64,000 bases of DNA, from positions 682,001 through 746,000 of the forward strand of contig NC_018945.1 of assembly GCF_000304475.1 (NCBI RefSeq). The letters are read 5' to 3'. Below, one piece after another: positions 42,278 to 54,479 of the stretch (its first letter is position 1; the number at the start of each line of letters is the position of its first letter). Under the pieces are notes generated by a model. The model was not told the origin of the DNA and searched no databases. It saw nothing but the letters and a program-made list of their open reading frames with translations. The DNA is from Kazachstania africana CBS 2517. Lineage: Eukaryota > Ascomycota > Saccharomycetes > Saccharomycetales > Saccharomycetaceae. The position numbers and the translations under genes were made by a program.

Positions 42278-43157
42278 CTTTATAAAGTAACTAATTAATT
42301 TTAATTAATCTTTTTTATACACCATTCTAAATATAATTTGAATTCCATGAGTCTAGCCCGGAAATTGTTCCCACTCTCCACCCCCATACCAGGACCAGGG
42401 TCAGTAAAAAGTGAATCCAACGAAAAACGAACCCTCGCGTCCCTTGACCTGAAGCGTAACTCTTTGTGAGGGCCAAAAGGCAACATTCTCAGGCAAGCCA
42501 CTGAACGCCCGGAAAAACTTCCTGGGTTAGAAAAAGAAACCTCATCGCCAAGAAATTAAAATAGCGTTACCCTCTCCGTGCCTGACACGTTTCTTTTCTC
42601 GGCGTGTCCCCCCTGGCGGGCCGAGAAAAGAAATCAGGAACGCTTTTGGCTGGGCCCGTCCGCCTGACCACGAAAGTTTCTCTGCCTTCAACTGCGACGC
42701 GCAGCGGAAGTTGCCACCTGTTCGCCCGTTTTAATCCATGTGGTGGTTCTTTGAAAAAAAACGTGAAGAAAGCAACCGTAACGTGGCATAGGGCACATGC
42801 CCGACGTGGGGACTCCAATCGACTCCTGGACTTAGGGCTAGAATGGATGATTCTAATCAACAGTTGCAGAATTCTTGACAATGATTTAGAGAGACCATCG
42901 GCGATTCAATCTAGCCATTTTTCTTTTCCTTTCGTTTCGACCGTCTAAAGGGCTTTAAAATTTTCCAACTTTTCCACTCCAAGAAGTAGTTTAAATACAC
43001 GACATAACCACAAGTATTTAATATACTGTCTCTCTTTCTCTTTACAAGCTTGGACTGTGGAAAATATATATTCATTAGGAATTCTTTTGTCACACTTTCT
43101 TTTTCGGTACATTCAACAAACAGCAAATATAATAGTACAGCACCAGGAACATCCACA
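42278..43157. other. Region between PNC1 and OCH1
   Basis: 880 bp with an unusually GC-rich centre (42440-42840) compared with neighbouring intergenic DNA. Open frames in it are non-coding in appearance. An in-frame TTG at 43050 precedes the OCH1 ATG and is not used. Confidence 0.4.
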
Positions 43158-44495
43158 ATGTCAGTAGACGCAATTTTTAGCAGGTTCAGCAGCAAGAGAA
43201 AATATAAGCTAATATTCATTTCAATAGTAATACTGTACACAGTGATATCCATTCATAACAATAATAAGGCAATTTCAAGAAAATTTGAATCAATTACTGG
43301 TAAAATTAGACTACCGACAACTTCACATTTAGATGACATAAATTTGAAAGAAATTGACGTACAGAATTCCGATTTGAAGGAGGAACTGGATTTACGCAAA
43401 CAGTTGACAATGATGTTCCCATACGATTACACGAAGCCTATCCCCAGAAAAGTATGGCAAACTTGGAAAGTGGGGCCAAATTCAAAAAAATTCCCTGAAA
43501 ATTATAGATCCTTCGAAGAAAAGTGGACTCGTTATTCAGATTCTGCAAGCTTTTCGTATTCATTAATAACAGATGATCATATTTCAGCGTTTTTAAAAAA
43601 TACATATGGTGAAGTTCCCACGATCATTGAAGCATTTGATTTATTACCAAATAAGATTTTGAAAGCAGATTTTTTTAGATATTTAATATTGTATGCTAGA
43701 GGTGGTATCTATTCCGATATGGATACAATTCCTTTAAAGGCTTTGAATTCTTGGCCTTCAACAAATCACAACATTCTTTCAAAATTGACGAGAATGCAGC
43801 CTCTTCCGGAAAACGAACCGGGACTTGTTGTTGGTATTGAAGCTGATCCTGATAGACCTGATTGGAACGAAAACTATGCTCGTAGAATCCAATTTTGTCA
43901 ATGGACAATTCAAGCTAAACCTGGTCACCCAGTCTTACGTGAGATTATATTAAATATTACAACTACAACTTTAAACAGCGTAGAAAATAATCTATCGAAA
44001 GATATTGACTTACAATTCCCGGAGGATTATAACATTAATTATAGGCATTCGAGGCGTAATGATAAAAGTGTCAAACATAATCAGTTGAAAAACTCTAAAA
44101 ATATTGATGGGACGGATATTATGAACTGGACAGGTCCAGGAATATTCACTGACATAATTTTTGAATATTTGAATAATTTGATTCAGAATAATGGGAATGT
44201 TTTCATCATTAATGATCACCTAGATGCCGACGTGACAGATGTGACAAATCCAGCGCAAAAATTCTTGATAAAGATTAAAGAGTCGATGATTAAGCACAAA
44301 ATCATACCTTGGGAATTTTTTTCATTAATGACAAAGCCCGTAATTGTAGACGATATTATGGTTTTGCCAATTACAAGTTTCTCCCCTGATGTTGGACACA
44401 TGGGTGCTAAATCTCAAGGCGATGAGATGGCATTTGTTAAACACATGTTTTCAGGATCTTGGAAAGAGGATGCAGATGGCAATAAGCCAAATTAG
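43158..44495 (+). CDS. OCH1: Initiating alpha-1,6-mannosyltransferase Och1
   Basis: 445 residues from the ATG at 43158 (S. cerevisiae ~480). Type II membrane protein: short basic cytoplasmic tail, signal-anchor at ~17-32 (LIFISIVILYTVISIH), then the GT32 domain with PIPRKVWQTWKVG, the DXD motif in GGIYSDMDT, GLVVGIEADPDRPDW, RRIQFCQWTIQAKPGHP, and the C-terminal SFSPDVGHMGAKSQGDEMAFVKHMFSGSWKEDA. It adds the first alpha-1,6-mannose of the outer chain in the cis-Golgi. The acidic insertion near the C-terminus of the S. cerevisiae enzyme is shorter here. Follows PNC1 as in S. cerevisiae (YGL037C-YGL038C). Confidence 0.97.
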   Translation: MSVDAIFSRFSSKRKYKLIFISIVILYTVISIHNNNKAISRKFESITGKIRLPTTSHLDDINLKEIDVQNSDLKEELDLRKQLTMMFPYDYTKPIPRKVWQTWKVGPNSKKFPENYRSFEEKWTRYSDSASFSYSLITDDHISAFLKNTYGEVPTIIEAFDLLPNKILKADFFRYLILYARGGIYSDMDTIPLKALNSWPSTNHNILSKLTRMQPLPENEPGLVVGIEADPDRPDWNENYARRIQFCQWTIQAKPGHPVLREIILNITTTTLNSVENNLSKDIDLQFPEDYNINYRHSRRNDKSVKHNQLKNSKNIDGTDIMNWTGPGIFTDIIFEYLNNLIQNNGNVFIINDHLDADVTDVTNPAQKFLIKIKESMIKHKIIPWEFFSLMTKPVIVDDIMVLPITSFSPDVGHMGAKSQGDEMAFVKHMFSGSWKEDADGNKPN

Positions 44496-44735
44496 ATAAC
44501 ATATATTTATATAGAAACATTAGTATTATAACTTATCATGACAATAGCGGAAGTGATTAGCATGCTTGAGATAGCAAACTTTCTATAAAAAGGTCTAAAA
44601 AAGATATCAAATGATACCAGGATTATTTACTTATGAATGAGTTATATAAACTAAATGCCTGAAAATATTAACTGAATAAAAGAATAGGAATTTTGAAAAT
44701 GTTTTCTTTAGGGAGATGGGAACATCCGGAGGATT

Positions 44736-45527
44736 TTAGAAAATAACACAAAGGTTCCTTTTCTTCTTCTTTTTCTGTTTGGATGATACGGGGGAAGAAC
44801 TCTTTCCAGGAGAATTTGTAGATCGTTTGGGTAATGTAGTTTTCACAGTTTCAGTGGGACGTCTTGAAGTATTTAATGGTTTTGATCTAGGTTTATCTGT
44901 TGTTGGGCTAGATTTTTTTGAGTTTTCTGTTGAAGCGATATTGCCATTTGGTCCAACTGAAGTTGATGGAGACGATTTGGTACTTTGGTTTCTTGCATCA
45001 GACTTGACAACATTTTCCATTTCGTTTCTGATAATTTGTCTTACGACATCTACAAATACTTCATCCACGTTGCTTCTTAGTAATGCACTTGTTTCATAAA
45101 ATGGTACTTTCCCCCATTTACTGCTGATTTCGATGCCATCTTCGACAGAGATGACCCTTTCATCAGTTAGATCAGCTTTATTCCCTACTAAAACCATTGG
45201 TACTTTATCAGAATCCTTAATTCTAAGGACTTGTTCTCTCAATTCCATCAATTCATCCAGTGAACGTTGATCAGTGACAGAATATACCAGTAGAAATCCC
45301 ATACCTGATTTGATATATAGTTCCCTCATAGCAGTGAATTGAGCAACACCTGCAGTGTCCAAGATCTCTAGATCAAACACTTTATTATCTATCTCTATGG
45401 TCTTCCTATACGAATCTTCAATTGTTGGATCATAAGTGTCAAGATAGACACCCTGTACAAACTGCACAGTTAGACATGACTTACCAACACCACCAGCACC
45501 TAAAACTACCAACTTATAATCTCTCAT
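44736..45527 (-). CDS. RSR1: Ras-like GTPase Rsr1/Bud1
   Basis: 263 residues (S. cerevisiae 272). Complete small-GTPase domain: GAGGVGKS (10-17), effector [24 protein letters not shown] and ETSALL. The hypervariable tail is Ser/Thr/Lys-rich and ends in a polybasic KKKKKKR followed by the CAAX box CVIF, which predicts geranylgeranylation and plasma-membrane binding. Rsr1 directs Cdc24/Cdc42 to the bud site. In S. cerevisiae RSR1 is YGR152C, on the track sister to YGL027-YGL040, so its place between OCH1 and HEM2 fits the ancestral order. Confidence 0.96.
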   Translation of the reverse strand: MRDYKLVVLGAGGVGKSCLTVQFVQGVYLDTYDPTIEDSYRKTIEIDNKVFDLEILDTAGVAQFTAMRELYIKSGMGFLLVYSVTDQRSLDELMELREQVLRIKDSDKVPMVLVGNKADLTDERVISVEDGIEISSKWGKVPFYETSALLRSNVDEVFVDVVRQIIRNEMENVVKSDARNQSTKSSPSTSVGPNGNIASTENSKKSSPTTDKPRSKPLNTSRRPTETVKTTLPKRSTNSPGKSSSPVSSKQKKKKKRNLCVIF

Positions 45528-47792
<2,265 letters not shown>

Positions 47793-48037
47793 TGTTATAA
47801 TGTAGAGTAAATAGTACAAAAACTTTTAAATTTGCTATTCAAGAGTATTGCATTGCCTGTTTTTGCCATTAATACATACAAATAATTGCCAGCGATAGAA
47901 AGTAAAAGTTATATAACGAAGATATGGCAATTACCAAGGCTATTGTTAATAGTGGTCCTCTTTGGCCAAATAAATATCACGGTTTTATGCATGCCACCTA
48001 CTCTTCTCGACGGTGGAAAAAAAACATTAAAAAACAA

Positions 48038-48119
48038 CGACAACTGTAGGACTCGAACCTACGCGGGCAGAGCCCAAAAGATTTCTAATCTTTCGCCTTA
48101 ACCACTCGGCCAAGTTGCC
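48038..48119 (-). tRNA. tRNA-Ser(AGA)
   Basis: 82 bp, no intron. Minus strand begins GGCAACTTGGCCGAGTGG and ends with GTTGTCG; anticodon AGA in GATTAGAAATC and the long variable arm expected of tRNA-Ser. Nearly identical to S. cerevisiae tRNA-Ser(AGA). Oligo-T terminator on the minus strand at 48018-48034. Confidence 0.98.
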
Positions 48120-49521
48120 TTTTAACGATACTTTTTTGTAAAAAGACATACTTTTGAATAATCATTAACAAAGTCAATAGTCACGTGATTCATGGTTCTT
48201 ACGACAAGTGGGTACTAGATCCTCGCTTTTATCGAGCTTCCATATTTCACGGCGTGTCACCATCAATTAGAACAGTGCATTCTAATGGTAATGGCCGCTA
48301 TTCAATATCAATTGCCTGTTTATTCGATGTAGCCTGGCATTCTTAATTGTGTCATATCAGAAAAATATAAATCTGTGGATACATACCTCCGGTTTGATAA
48401 TGACACTGGTGTCCACATACGAACATTCATATAGAAGATATGCGAAGAAATGGAGGCCTGAAGATAACGAATCAAGTGTATAAAGTAGTGTGTAATGTTT
48501 ATGATTTGAAGAAGGTCCATAATAAGAGGAGATAGTATTGGAAAACATCAAATATATCTCATTTGAATGCACTATCAAATGTGACAGAGAAATAGGAACA
48601 GATCTTTTGAATTTCTCTGAAATGTAGAGCAATGCCCCAGCTTGCAACATAGATGGCCTTTCTCGCAATGGTGCTATTAGCTGAACTCTTGGAGCCCTGA
48701 TCTGAACTTTGTAAACTAGTTAAATAAAAAATTATCATCCAAGAGACGATATTCTGCCTAAAATCAGACATTTTTAGGATACTACAAAGGTCTAGATTAC
48801 AGTTTACCTGCTCAATTGACTTGAATTCATTATTGCAAGTGCTGATGCTGTATTATCATCAACAGCATCTTCTGACGCTCCAACAACACAAACCTTTCCG
48901 TCACCATCGACATCAAGATAGTAAACAGTTTAACTTTATCGAATAAAGAATGACTGTGGCAAGTAAATGATGAGCCTAGAGAGAAAGCCATCATTGATGT
49001 TCTTTACGCATGTGTGTCCTGGTTAAATACGTCAACTGATCTAAAGACGATTAGTTTTTGGCTGTCTCCCGTCATTATAAATCATCATGTACAGGGGGGG
49101 ATGAAAACCTCAAATTGGAAGGGCCCAAATGAGACCGATCCGGCGGTGAGATTATATGTGAGTCAGATGAGTTTCAAGAGTTGCGATGCGAACCTTACAA
49201 TCAATAAGAGAATACATCCTTCAGTAATCTCACTGAACTTCTGCTTATATGCTGTTCCATCGCACCCAAAAAGCGTGGCAAGACTCGCCTTTGGCCTGTC
49301 TTTCCAAGTCTTGGCAATCTTGAAGTACACATCACATGAATATCTGAATTTTTTTTGGTGGGAGACGCAAAACAAGGCCAACAAGAAGGGAAAAAAATTC
49401 ATATTGGAAATTTATAGTGAGGTCGATTTCTAGATTTACAAAATATTTCACAATGGTTGAAGGAGGAGTTTTGAAAAGAGTATATAAGTACATATAAGCA
49501 TAACGTGGGAAACCAAATAGC
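48120..49521. other. Gene-poor region between tRNA-Ser and the YGR017W homologue
   Basis: 1402 bp at a likely rearrangement breakpoint. Short overlapping open frames on the minus strand (48357-48771) and one on the plus strand (49014-49433) lack family resemblance. A 41-codon protein-like fragment at 48804-48929 is listed separately. Confidence 0.4.
48804..48929 (-). pseudogene. Possible relic coding fragment
   Basis: A 41-codon stretch with a stop just before it and a stop at its end. It reads TVYYLDVDGDGKVCVVGAS then EDAVDDNTASALAIMNSSQLSR, which has a protein-like composition unlike the flanking AT-rich DNA. It has no useful ATG and no identified parent gene. It may be a remnant of a lost gene or chance. 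Confidence 0.25.
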
Positions 49522-50352
49522 ATGGAAGTGTTGATGACACGACGTCAAATGGCCCCATGGGTCCCGAAGTTCATTGAATCCGTTACAAATAATAAGAATG
49601 AAACAAATCCATTCAATACATTTCAATTTGCTACCATTTCTCGAGCTCTCGAGCCTAAAGTTAGAACTGTTGTTTTTAGGGACTTTTTATTCGGTGATAA
49701 AATGAATAATGTTCTTACTTTCAATGCAGATTTAAGAAGTGATAAAATTAATGATATACAGAAGAATTTTGAATGTTGTTTTTATTTTAATTCCACTTGG
49801 GAACAATATAGATTCAATGGTCGTTGGTTTGTTATCTCTTTAAATGATGATTTCAATTCTTGTAACCCCGAGATTGTCGATAAGTATGGTATATTTATAG
49901 GTAATGATGATGATGATGATGATGATGATACCAGAGATGAACATTTTGAGAAACGGCCTGAGTCAATTGATTGGGAGCATGAAGTCTTGAGACAGTGGAA
50001 CTGTCTCTCGAGGTCAGCAAAGGCGTTGTATAGAAAGCCGGCACCTGGAAGTCTTCTAACAGATGAAACAAGTAAGATACTAGACAAGATTCAAAGGGGT
50101 GTCGATGGTACTAAAGAAGATGCTGGTCTTGAAAATTTCGGTATAATTTGTTTATGCATTGATAAGGTCGACTATCTCAACTTGAAGGATGGTAGAGGTG
50201 GCGAAAGAAAGATTTTCAAGAGAGTTTTTGAAGTGCAAAAAGAGCATCACTATGAAGAAAATACCGATGATGATACCTCAAAAAATATTCATGGGGAAGA
50301 ACAAGAAGCTGCAGAGATTGAGGTCTGGGAAGAATGTGATATCTGTCCATGA
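49522..50352 (+). CDS. Pyridoxamine 5'-phosphate oxidase-like flavoprotein (YGR017W homologue)
   Basis: 276 residues (S. cerevisiae YGR017W ~316). The N-terminal half is an Alr4036-type FMN-binding split-barrel domain: MAPWVPKFIESV, FQFATIS, PKVRTVVFRDFLF (~45-57), NVLTFNADLRSDKINDI and the CCFYFNSTWEQYRFNGRW strand pair. It includes an (Asp)8 run from a GAT repeat at 49908-49928. The S. cerevisiae protein has no proven enzyme activity. The next gene is UGA1 (YGR019W), the same order as S. cerevisiae. The start at 49522 is used; the Met six codons later is also possible. Confidence 0.85.
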   Translation: MEVLMTRRQMAPWVPKFIESVTNNKNETNPFNTFQFATISRALEPKVRTVVFRDFLFGDKMNNVLTFNADLRSDKINDIQKNFECCFYFNSTWEQYRFNGRWFVISLNDDFNSCNPEIVDKYGIFIGNDDDDDDDDTRDEHFEKRPESIDWEHEVLRQWNCLSRSAKALYRKPAPGSLLTDETSKILDKIQRGVDGTKEDAGLENFGIICLCIDKVDYLNLKDGRGGERKIFKRVFEVQKEHHYEENTDDDTSKNIHGEEQEAAEIEVWEECDICP

Positions 50353-50797
50353 CATACGATTAAAAAGAAGAACTCAATGAATATTCATGATTTATGATTT
50401 TATGTATAAAATGTGTAGTACCTATATAAATTAACGATACAAACTGTCATACGAAACGCATTACATTCGAATTGAAGCCGTAACTTCCATCATCAAGATT
50501 CGGCTCTCGTCCATCATCTATTTTACTATCATTCTTACGATAGCCTTTATCAGTTATCAAAAAACTTATCCATGGAAATGAAGATAATTTATCTTCGAGA
50601 AACGATATCAGTCGTTTATCATCTTGATACTTGTTGATATTGAATAACCATGATAGCAGCAACATTATCAATAGAGATAGGTGAACATCTTGACATTCGT
50701 AGTTGTTCCCTTATTTTCGGACTTGTATATAAGGAGGGATGATAGATGTTTATAGAGTCAAACACACTCTACTTTATAGAATCACCAAACTCTCAAT
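50353..50797. other. UGA1 promoter region
   Basis: 445 bp. TATA-like TTGTATATAAGG at ~50725. I looked for a Uga3-type GC-rich GABA element and did not find one. No coding sequence (no YGR018C equivalent). Confidence 0.45.
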
Positions 50798-52240
50798 ATG
50801 AAGGACGCTACTACTTCTACTTTTAACAAGTACTATCCGAACGAACCTGCTGAGCCTAGAGTTGTGACTGACACAATTCCTGGGCCCAAGACTCAATCAC
50901 ATTTAGAATCGCTATCAAGGGTTTTTGATACAAGACCATCATATTTTGTTGCTGATTATGATCATTCCTTGGGTAACTACATAGCTGATGCTGACGGTAA
51001 TACATATTTGGATTTGTATGCTCAAATTTCTTCAATTGCTCTTGGATATAACAATCCGAAATTGATTGAGGTCATTGGCTCCAAAGAAATGAAAAATGCT
51101 CTGGTTAATAGACCTGCAATGGGAAATTTCCCTCCAATGGAGTTGGCTCATCATTCTAATGTGCTTCTTAAATTTGCACCAAAGGGCCAGACCCGCGTTT
51201 GGAACGCATTAAGTGGGGCAGATGCCATTGAATTGGCAATGAAAGCAGCTTTTATGTATTTTATGAGAATTAAGCGTGGAGAATCGAATTATTTTACTCC
51301 AGACGAATTATCTAGTGTCATGGACAATAAGCCTCCAGGATCACCAGATCTTGCCGTGTTGAGTTTTAAGAGAGCATTCCATGGTAGATTATTTGCAAGT
51401 GGTTCGGCTACATGTTCAAAACCAATCCATAAATTAGACCTTCCTGCCTTCAGATGGCCACATGCAGAGTTTCCATTCTATGAGTATCCTTTAGATGATC
51501 CAGAGAACAAAACAAAGAACCAAAAAGAAGATGATAGATGTTTGAAAATTGTTGAAGAATTAATTAATTCTTGGGATATCCCCATTGCAGCAATTCTAAT
51601 CGAACCTATTCAGTCCGAAGGTGGAGATAATCATGCCTCACCATACTTTTTACAAGGTTTGAGAGATATCACTTTGAAAAATGGAATAGTGTATATCATT
51701 GACGAGGTTCAAACAGGTGTCGGTGCTACAGGTAAGTTTTGGTGTCATGAATATGCAAATATCGATCCACCTGTCGATCTAGTCACATTTTCCAAGAAGT
51801 TTCAAAGTGCAGGCTATTTTTTCCATGATGAGAGATTCATTCCAAACAAACCATACAGACAATTTAACACTTGGTGTGGAGATCCCGCAAGGATGTTAAT
51901 TGCCGGTACGATTGGGGAAGAGATTATGAAACATAATTTACTATTGCAAGTTAATGAGACTGGCGATTATATGTTCAAAGAACTTGAAATGTTGCAAAGT
52001 AAGTACCCAAAATTTTTCGGTAGATTAAGAGGTAAAAATAGAGGTACGTTCATTGCATGGGATTTACCAACATCGGAACTCAGAGATGAATTACTTGCTA
52101 AATTGAGAATTAATGGATGTAATGTTGGGGGCTGTTCAGATAAATCAGTGAGATTAAGACCATCTCTAACATTCGAAATCAAACATGTAAAAATATTTAT
52201 TAGAATCTTAGATAAATGTGTAGGTGAATTATATAACTAA
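50798..52240 (+). CDS. UGA1: GABA transaminase Uga1
   Basis: 480 residues (S. cerevisiae 471). Class-III PLP aminotransferase converting gamma-aminobutyrate plus 2-oxoglutarate to succinate semialdehyde plus glutamate. Key features: NALSGADAIELAMKAAF (phosphate-binding region), FHGRLFAS, the PLP-ring Asp in IIDEVQTGVG (~303) and the Schiff-base lysine in VTFSKKFQ (~332). The C-terminal FIAWDLP and SVRLRPSLTF are also conserved. Cytosolic; part of GABA use as nitrogen source. Convergent with VMA7, as in S. cerevisiae (YGR019W-YGR020C). Confidence 0.97.
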   Translation: MKDATTSTFNKYYPNEPAEPRVVTDTIPGPKTQSHLESLSRVFDTRPSYFVADYDHSLGNYIADADGNTYLDLYAQISSIALGYNNPKLIEVIGSKEMKNALVNRPAMGNFPPMELAHHSNVLLKFAPKGQTRVWNALSGADAIELAMKAAFMYFMRIKRGESNYFTPDELSSVMDNKPPGSPDLAVLSFKRAFHGRLFASGSATCSKPIHKLDLPAFRWPHAEFPFYEYPLDDPENKTKNQKEDDRCLKIVEELINSWDIPIAAILIEPIQSEGGDNHASPYFLQGLRDITLKNGIVYIIDEVQTGVGATGKFWCHEYANIDPPVDLVTFSKKFQSAGYFFHDERFIPNKPYRQFNTWCGDPARMLIAGTIGEEIMKHNLLLQVNETGDYMFKELEMLQSKYPKFFGRLRGKNRGTFIAWDLPTSELRDELLAKLRINGCNVGGCSDKSVRLRPSLTFEIKHVKIFIRILDKCVGELYN

Positions 52241-52267
52241 TTCAAATTTGCTGTTTTTTTCTTTGCT

Positions 52268-52627
52268 TCATGCTTCACCAAATAGTTTTCTGACTTTCTT
52301 TAATACAGAATCCTTTGATGGATCATATGGATGATCTTTAGATGGTATTTCCAATATAGCAGGAAAAGGGTTCTCGAAATTGTCAATTTTAAGCCTTATC
52401 ATATCAGCAATATGTTGATTAATCAATAAAATGGCAATGTCATTTCTTCTAATGGTGAAATCATCGAATTTTTCTTCAAGCTCTTCAACAGAAGTCTTAT
52501 TCTCTTGATATACTAGAAAGTTCTTGTCATTTGTAGAGGGACTCACTTGCCCTATTCCAGCTAGTAACAAACCAGTTGTGGTATCTTCATCGCCAATGAC
52601 AGCTATCAGTGTTCTCTTATCAGCCAT
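52268..52627 (-). CDS. VMA7: V-ATPase V1 subunit F (Vma7)
   Basis: 119 residues from the ATG at 52627 (S. cerevisiae 118). Starts [27 protein letters not shown] and ends [26 protein letters not shown], a near match to Vma7 along its length. It is part of the central rotor stalk of the vacuolar proton pump. A longer reading upstream has no ATG. Its stop is 27 bp from the UGA1 stop, so the two transcripts overlap at their 3' ends. Confidence 0.97.
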   Translation of the reverse strand: MADKRTLIAVIGDEDTTTGLLLAGIGQVSPSTNDKNFLVYQENKTSVEELEEKFDDFTIRRNDIAILLINQHIADMIRLKIDNFENPFPAILEIPSKDHPYDPSKDSVLKKVRKLFGEA

Positions 52628-52777
52628 GACCTTGCTCAAGTACTTCTTCAATTCTAGTTTCTGCTAATTGATGTGTATAATAAGTGCGTATATTTTTTTT
52701 ACAATTTTCTTGATATCTGATATAAAGGATGGGATGTGAAAAATCAAGGTTTAGCTGAATATCAAAGGTGGATTGAA

Positions 52778-53530
52778 ATGCAACTTATAAGAACCGTAGC
52801 AAGTCGACGTTATTTTAGTATTGTTTCAATATTAAGCTCAGGACATAATAAATGGTCGACAATAAAACATGATAAGTTTAAGAACGATGCCATAAGGAAC
52901 AAACAGATTAATAAGTATGTGAACCAAATAAATGTTGCCCTGAAGTTGCAGGAAGAATCGAAGTTACAGGCCATCATTGAAAGTGCTATAAAAGAAAATG
53001 TTCCCAAGAAAGTCATTGAGAATGCATTGAATAAATCCAAGCAGACTCTTTCGGGGAATCTGAACGTGTACGAAGGTATTGGTCCCGGTGGTGTGAAGCT
53101 AATAATTGAAGCTCAGACCGACAATAAGAACAGGACCATCGGGTTAGTGCGGAACATTTTTAATAAGAGAGGGCACAATTTAGGTCCCTGCCTGTTCGAC
53201 TTCAATAGGGTAGGCAAAATCTGGTTTCATTGTAGTGAAGATGAGAATGCACTTTTGGAGAAGCTGATAGACATCGAGGGTTTCCAGGATATTATGAAAG
53301 ACGAGGACGATTTTGTAATATACTGTGAACCCTCGAGAACTTATAAGATAGCAAAAACGTTGCGGGACAAGTACGGGTACGAATTAAATAATACTAATAT
53401 AGAGTACGTGCCTAAAGATGAAATGAAGGTTACATTGAAGGATGAAGAAACTCAAGAATCGCTAGGAAAATTCATTGACGAATTGAAGCAAGTGGAAGAT
53501 GTTATAAAAGTTTATTCTAATGAGGCCTAA
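52778..53530 (+). CDS. DPC29: Mitochondrial TACO1/YebC-family protein (Dpc29, YGR021W)
   Basis: 250 residues from the ATG at 52778 (S. cerevisiae ~290). Basic, hydroxylated N-terminus (MQLIRTVASRRYFSIVS) fits a mitochondrial presequence; then the YebC/TACO1 signature SSGHNKWSTIKHDK, with GPGGVKLIIEAQTDNKNRT and NKRGHNLG further on. The family aids mitochondrial translation (TACO1 activates COX1 translation in mammals). Divergent from VMA7 with about 150 bp between starts, as in S. cerevisiae. Confidence 0.92.
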   Translation: MQLIRTVASRRYFSIVSILSSGHNKWSTIKHDKFKNDAIRNKQINKYVNQINVALKLQEESKLQAIIESAIKENVPKKVIENALNKSKQTLSGNLNVYEGIGPGGVKLIIEAQTDNKNRTIGLVRNIFNKRGHNLGPCLFDFNRVGKIWFHCSEDENALLEKLIDIEGFQDIMKDEDDFVIYCEPSRTYKIAKTLRDKYGYELNNTNIEYVPKDEMKVTLKDEETQESLGKFIDELKQVEDVIKVYSNEA

Positions 53531-54479
53531 CCTTCGTAGTTTGTATGTCATGTAAATATAATCCAAATCAATACCAAAATATAATTGAATACCCAGTAAG
53601 GCACTCATTATGAAGTGTAAGAAATTTGAAATATATCTGGACTATGGATCAGCAGAAAATTAGTTCAATCATCACAATGTTGTGAACTTACCGTTTCTAG
53701 GCAAACCGATCACAGATGGTGAGATATTGGAAGAAGAGAGCAATTTTACAGAAGCAGTCTCATACACCATAATCTAAACACCGAAGCTTGCCTAATATAC
53801 AGGGGTAAACAGATCATGACAATATGTCCAGCCTACATAATAGATTGCTAACTATTATTTGAGGTATAATCAAGAAATTTCCGTTTGTTCAAGGACTTTT
53901 GAGCTCGTTCCCCCACTCTGTCAGTAGCTTGCATCGGACTATGAAAATATGGCATATGCATGTAGCTGCATGCTCTGATTAACCGCATTCTCACGACTAA
54001 GATTAACCACGCGGAGAAGGAAGAGTTTATAGGAGGTTCCAGCTGTGCACTATGGCACTGGGATCCCATTCATCTCGTAGAAGTCCACTCATTGTAGTTC
54101 CGTTGTTTGTTATACTTCCACTTTAAGTTTAATTGTTCCGAGGAGAATTTCCCGAAAAGGTAAAAGCTGTCAACATTTATATGAATGCAACAGCTGATCA
54201 TCTATCTTTTAGAGGGTTTTGGACAATAAGACTGCTCTCGATAACGTTCTCTCTGCCCCTTGTCGTTGGTATGTTACCTCAATAATGATGTTGATTGTTC
54301 AGTGATCTATTATTGGTGAATAGTTGCTAGAAATAGGATATAGGAGGGCATGCATGCATATGTGCACAGACACATATATATACGTATATATAAAATGACA
54401 GGGTGCATGTCAGAATGATGTGTTTCCATACATATTAATTGAGTTATTGAAAAGCTCATATATTGAATGCACTGTTTAG
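53531..54479. other. Region between DPC29 and MTL1
   Basis: 949 bp, no gene found. Contains a run of TATATA/CATATA near 54372-54392 upstream of MTL1. No clear Rlm1 site. Confidence 0.4.

Noticed and set aside
42567..42948. Frames on both strands in the GC-rich OCH1 upstream region
   Set aside because: Opposing overlapping frames with no family resemblance; explained by high G+C reducing stops.
43050..43157. Extended OCH1 N-terminus from 43050
   Set aside because: It begins at TTG; the ATG at 43158 matches the length of the cytoplasmic tail in Och1.
49014..49433. 139-codon frame before the YGR017W homologue
   Set aside because: No ATG at its start, no recognisable domain and atypical composition.
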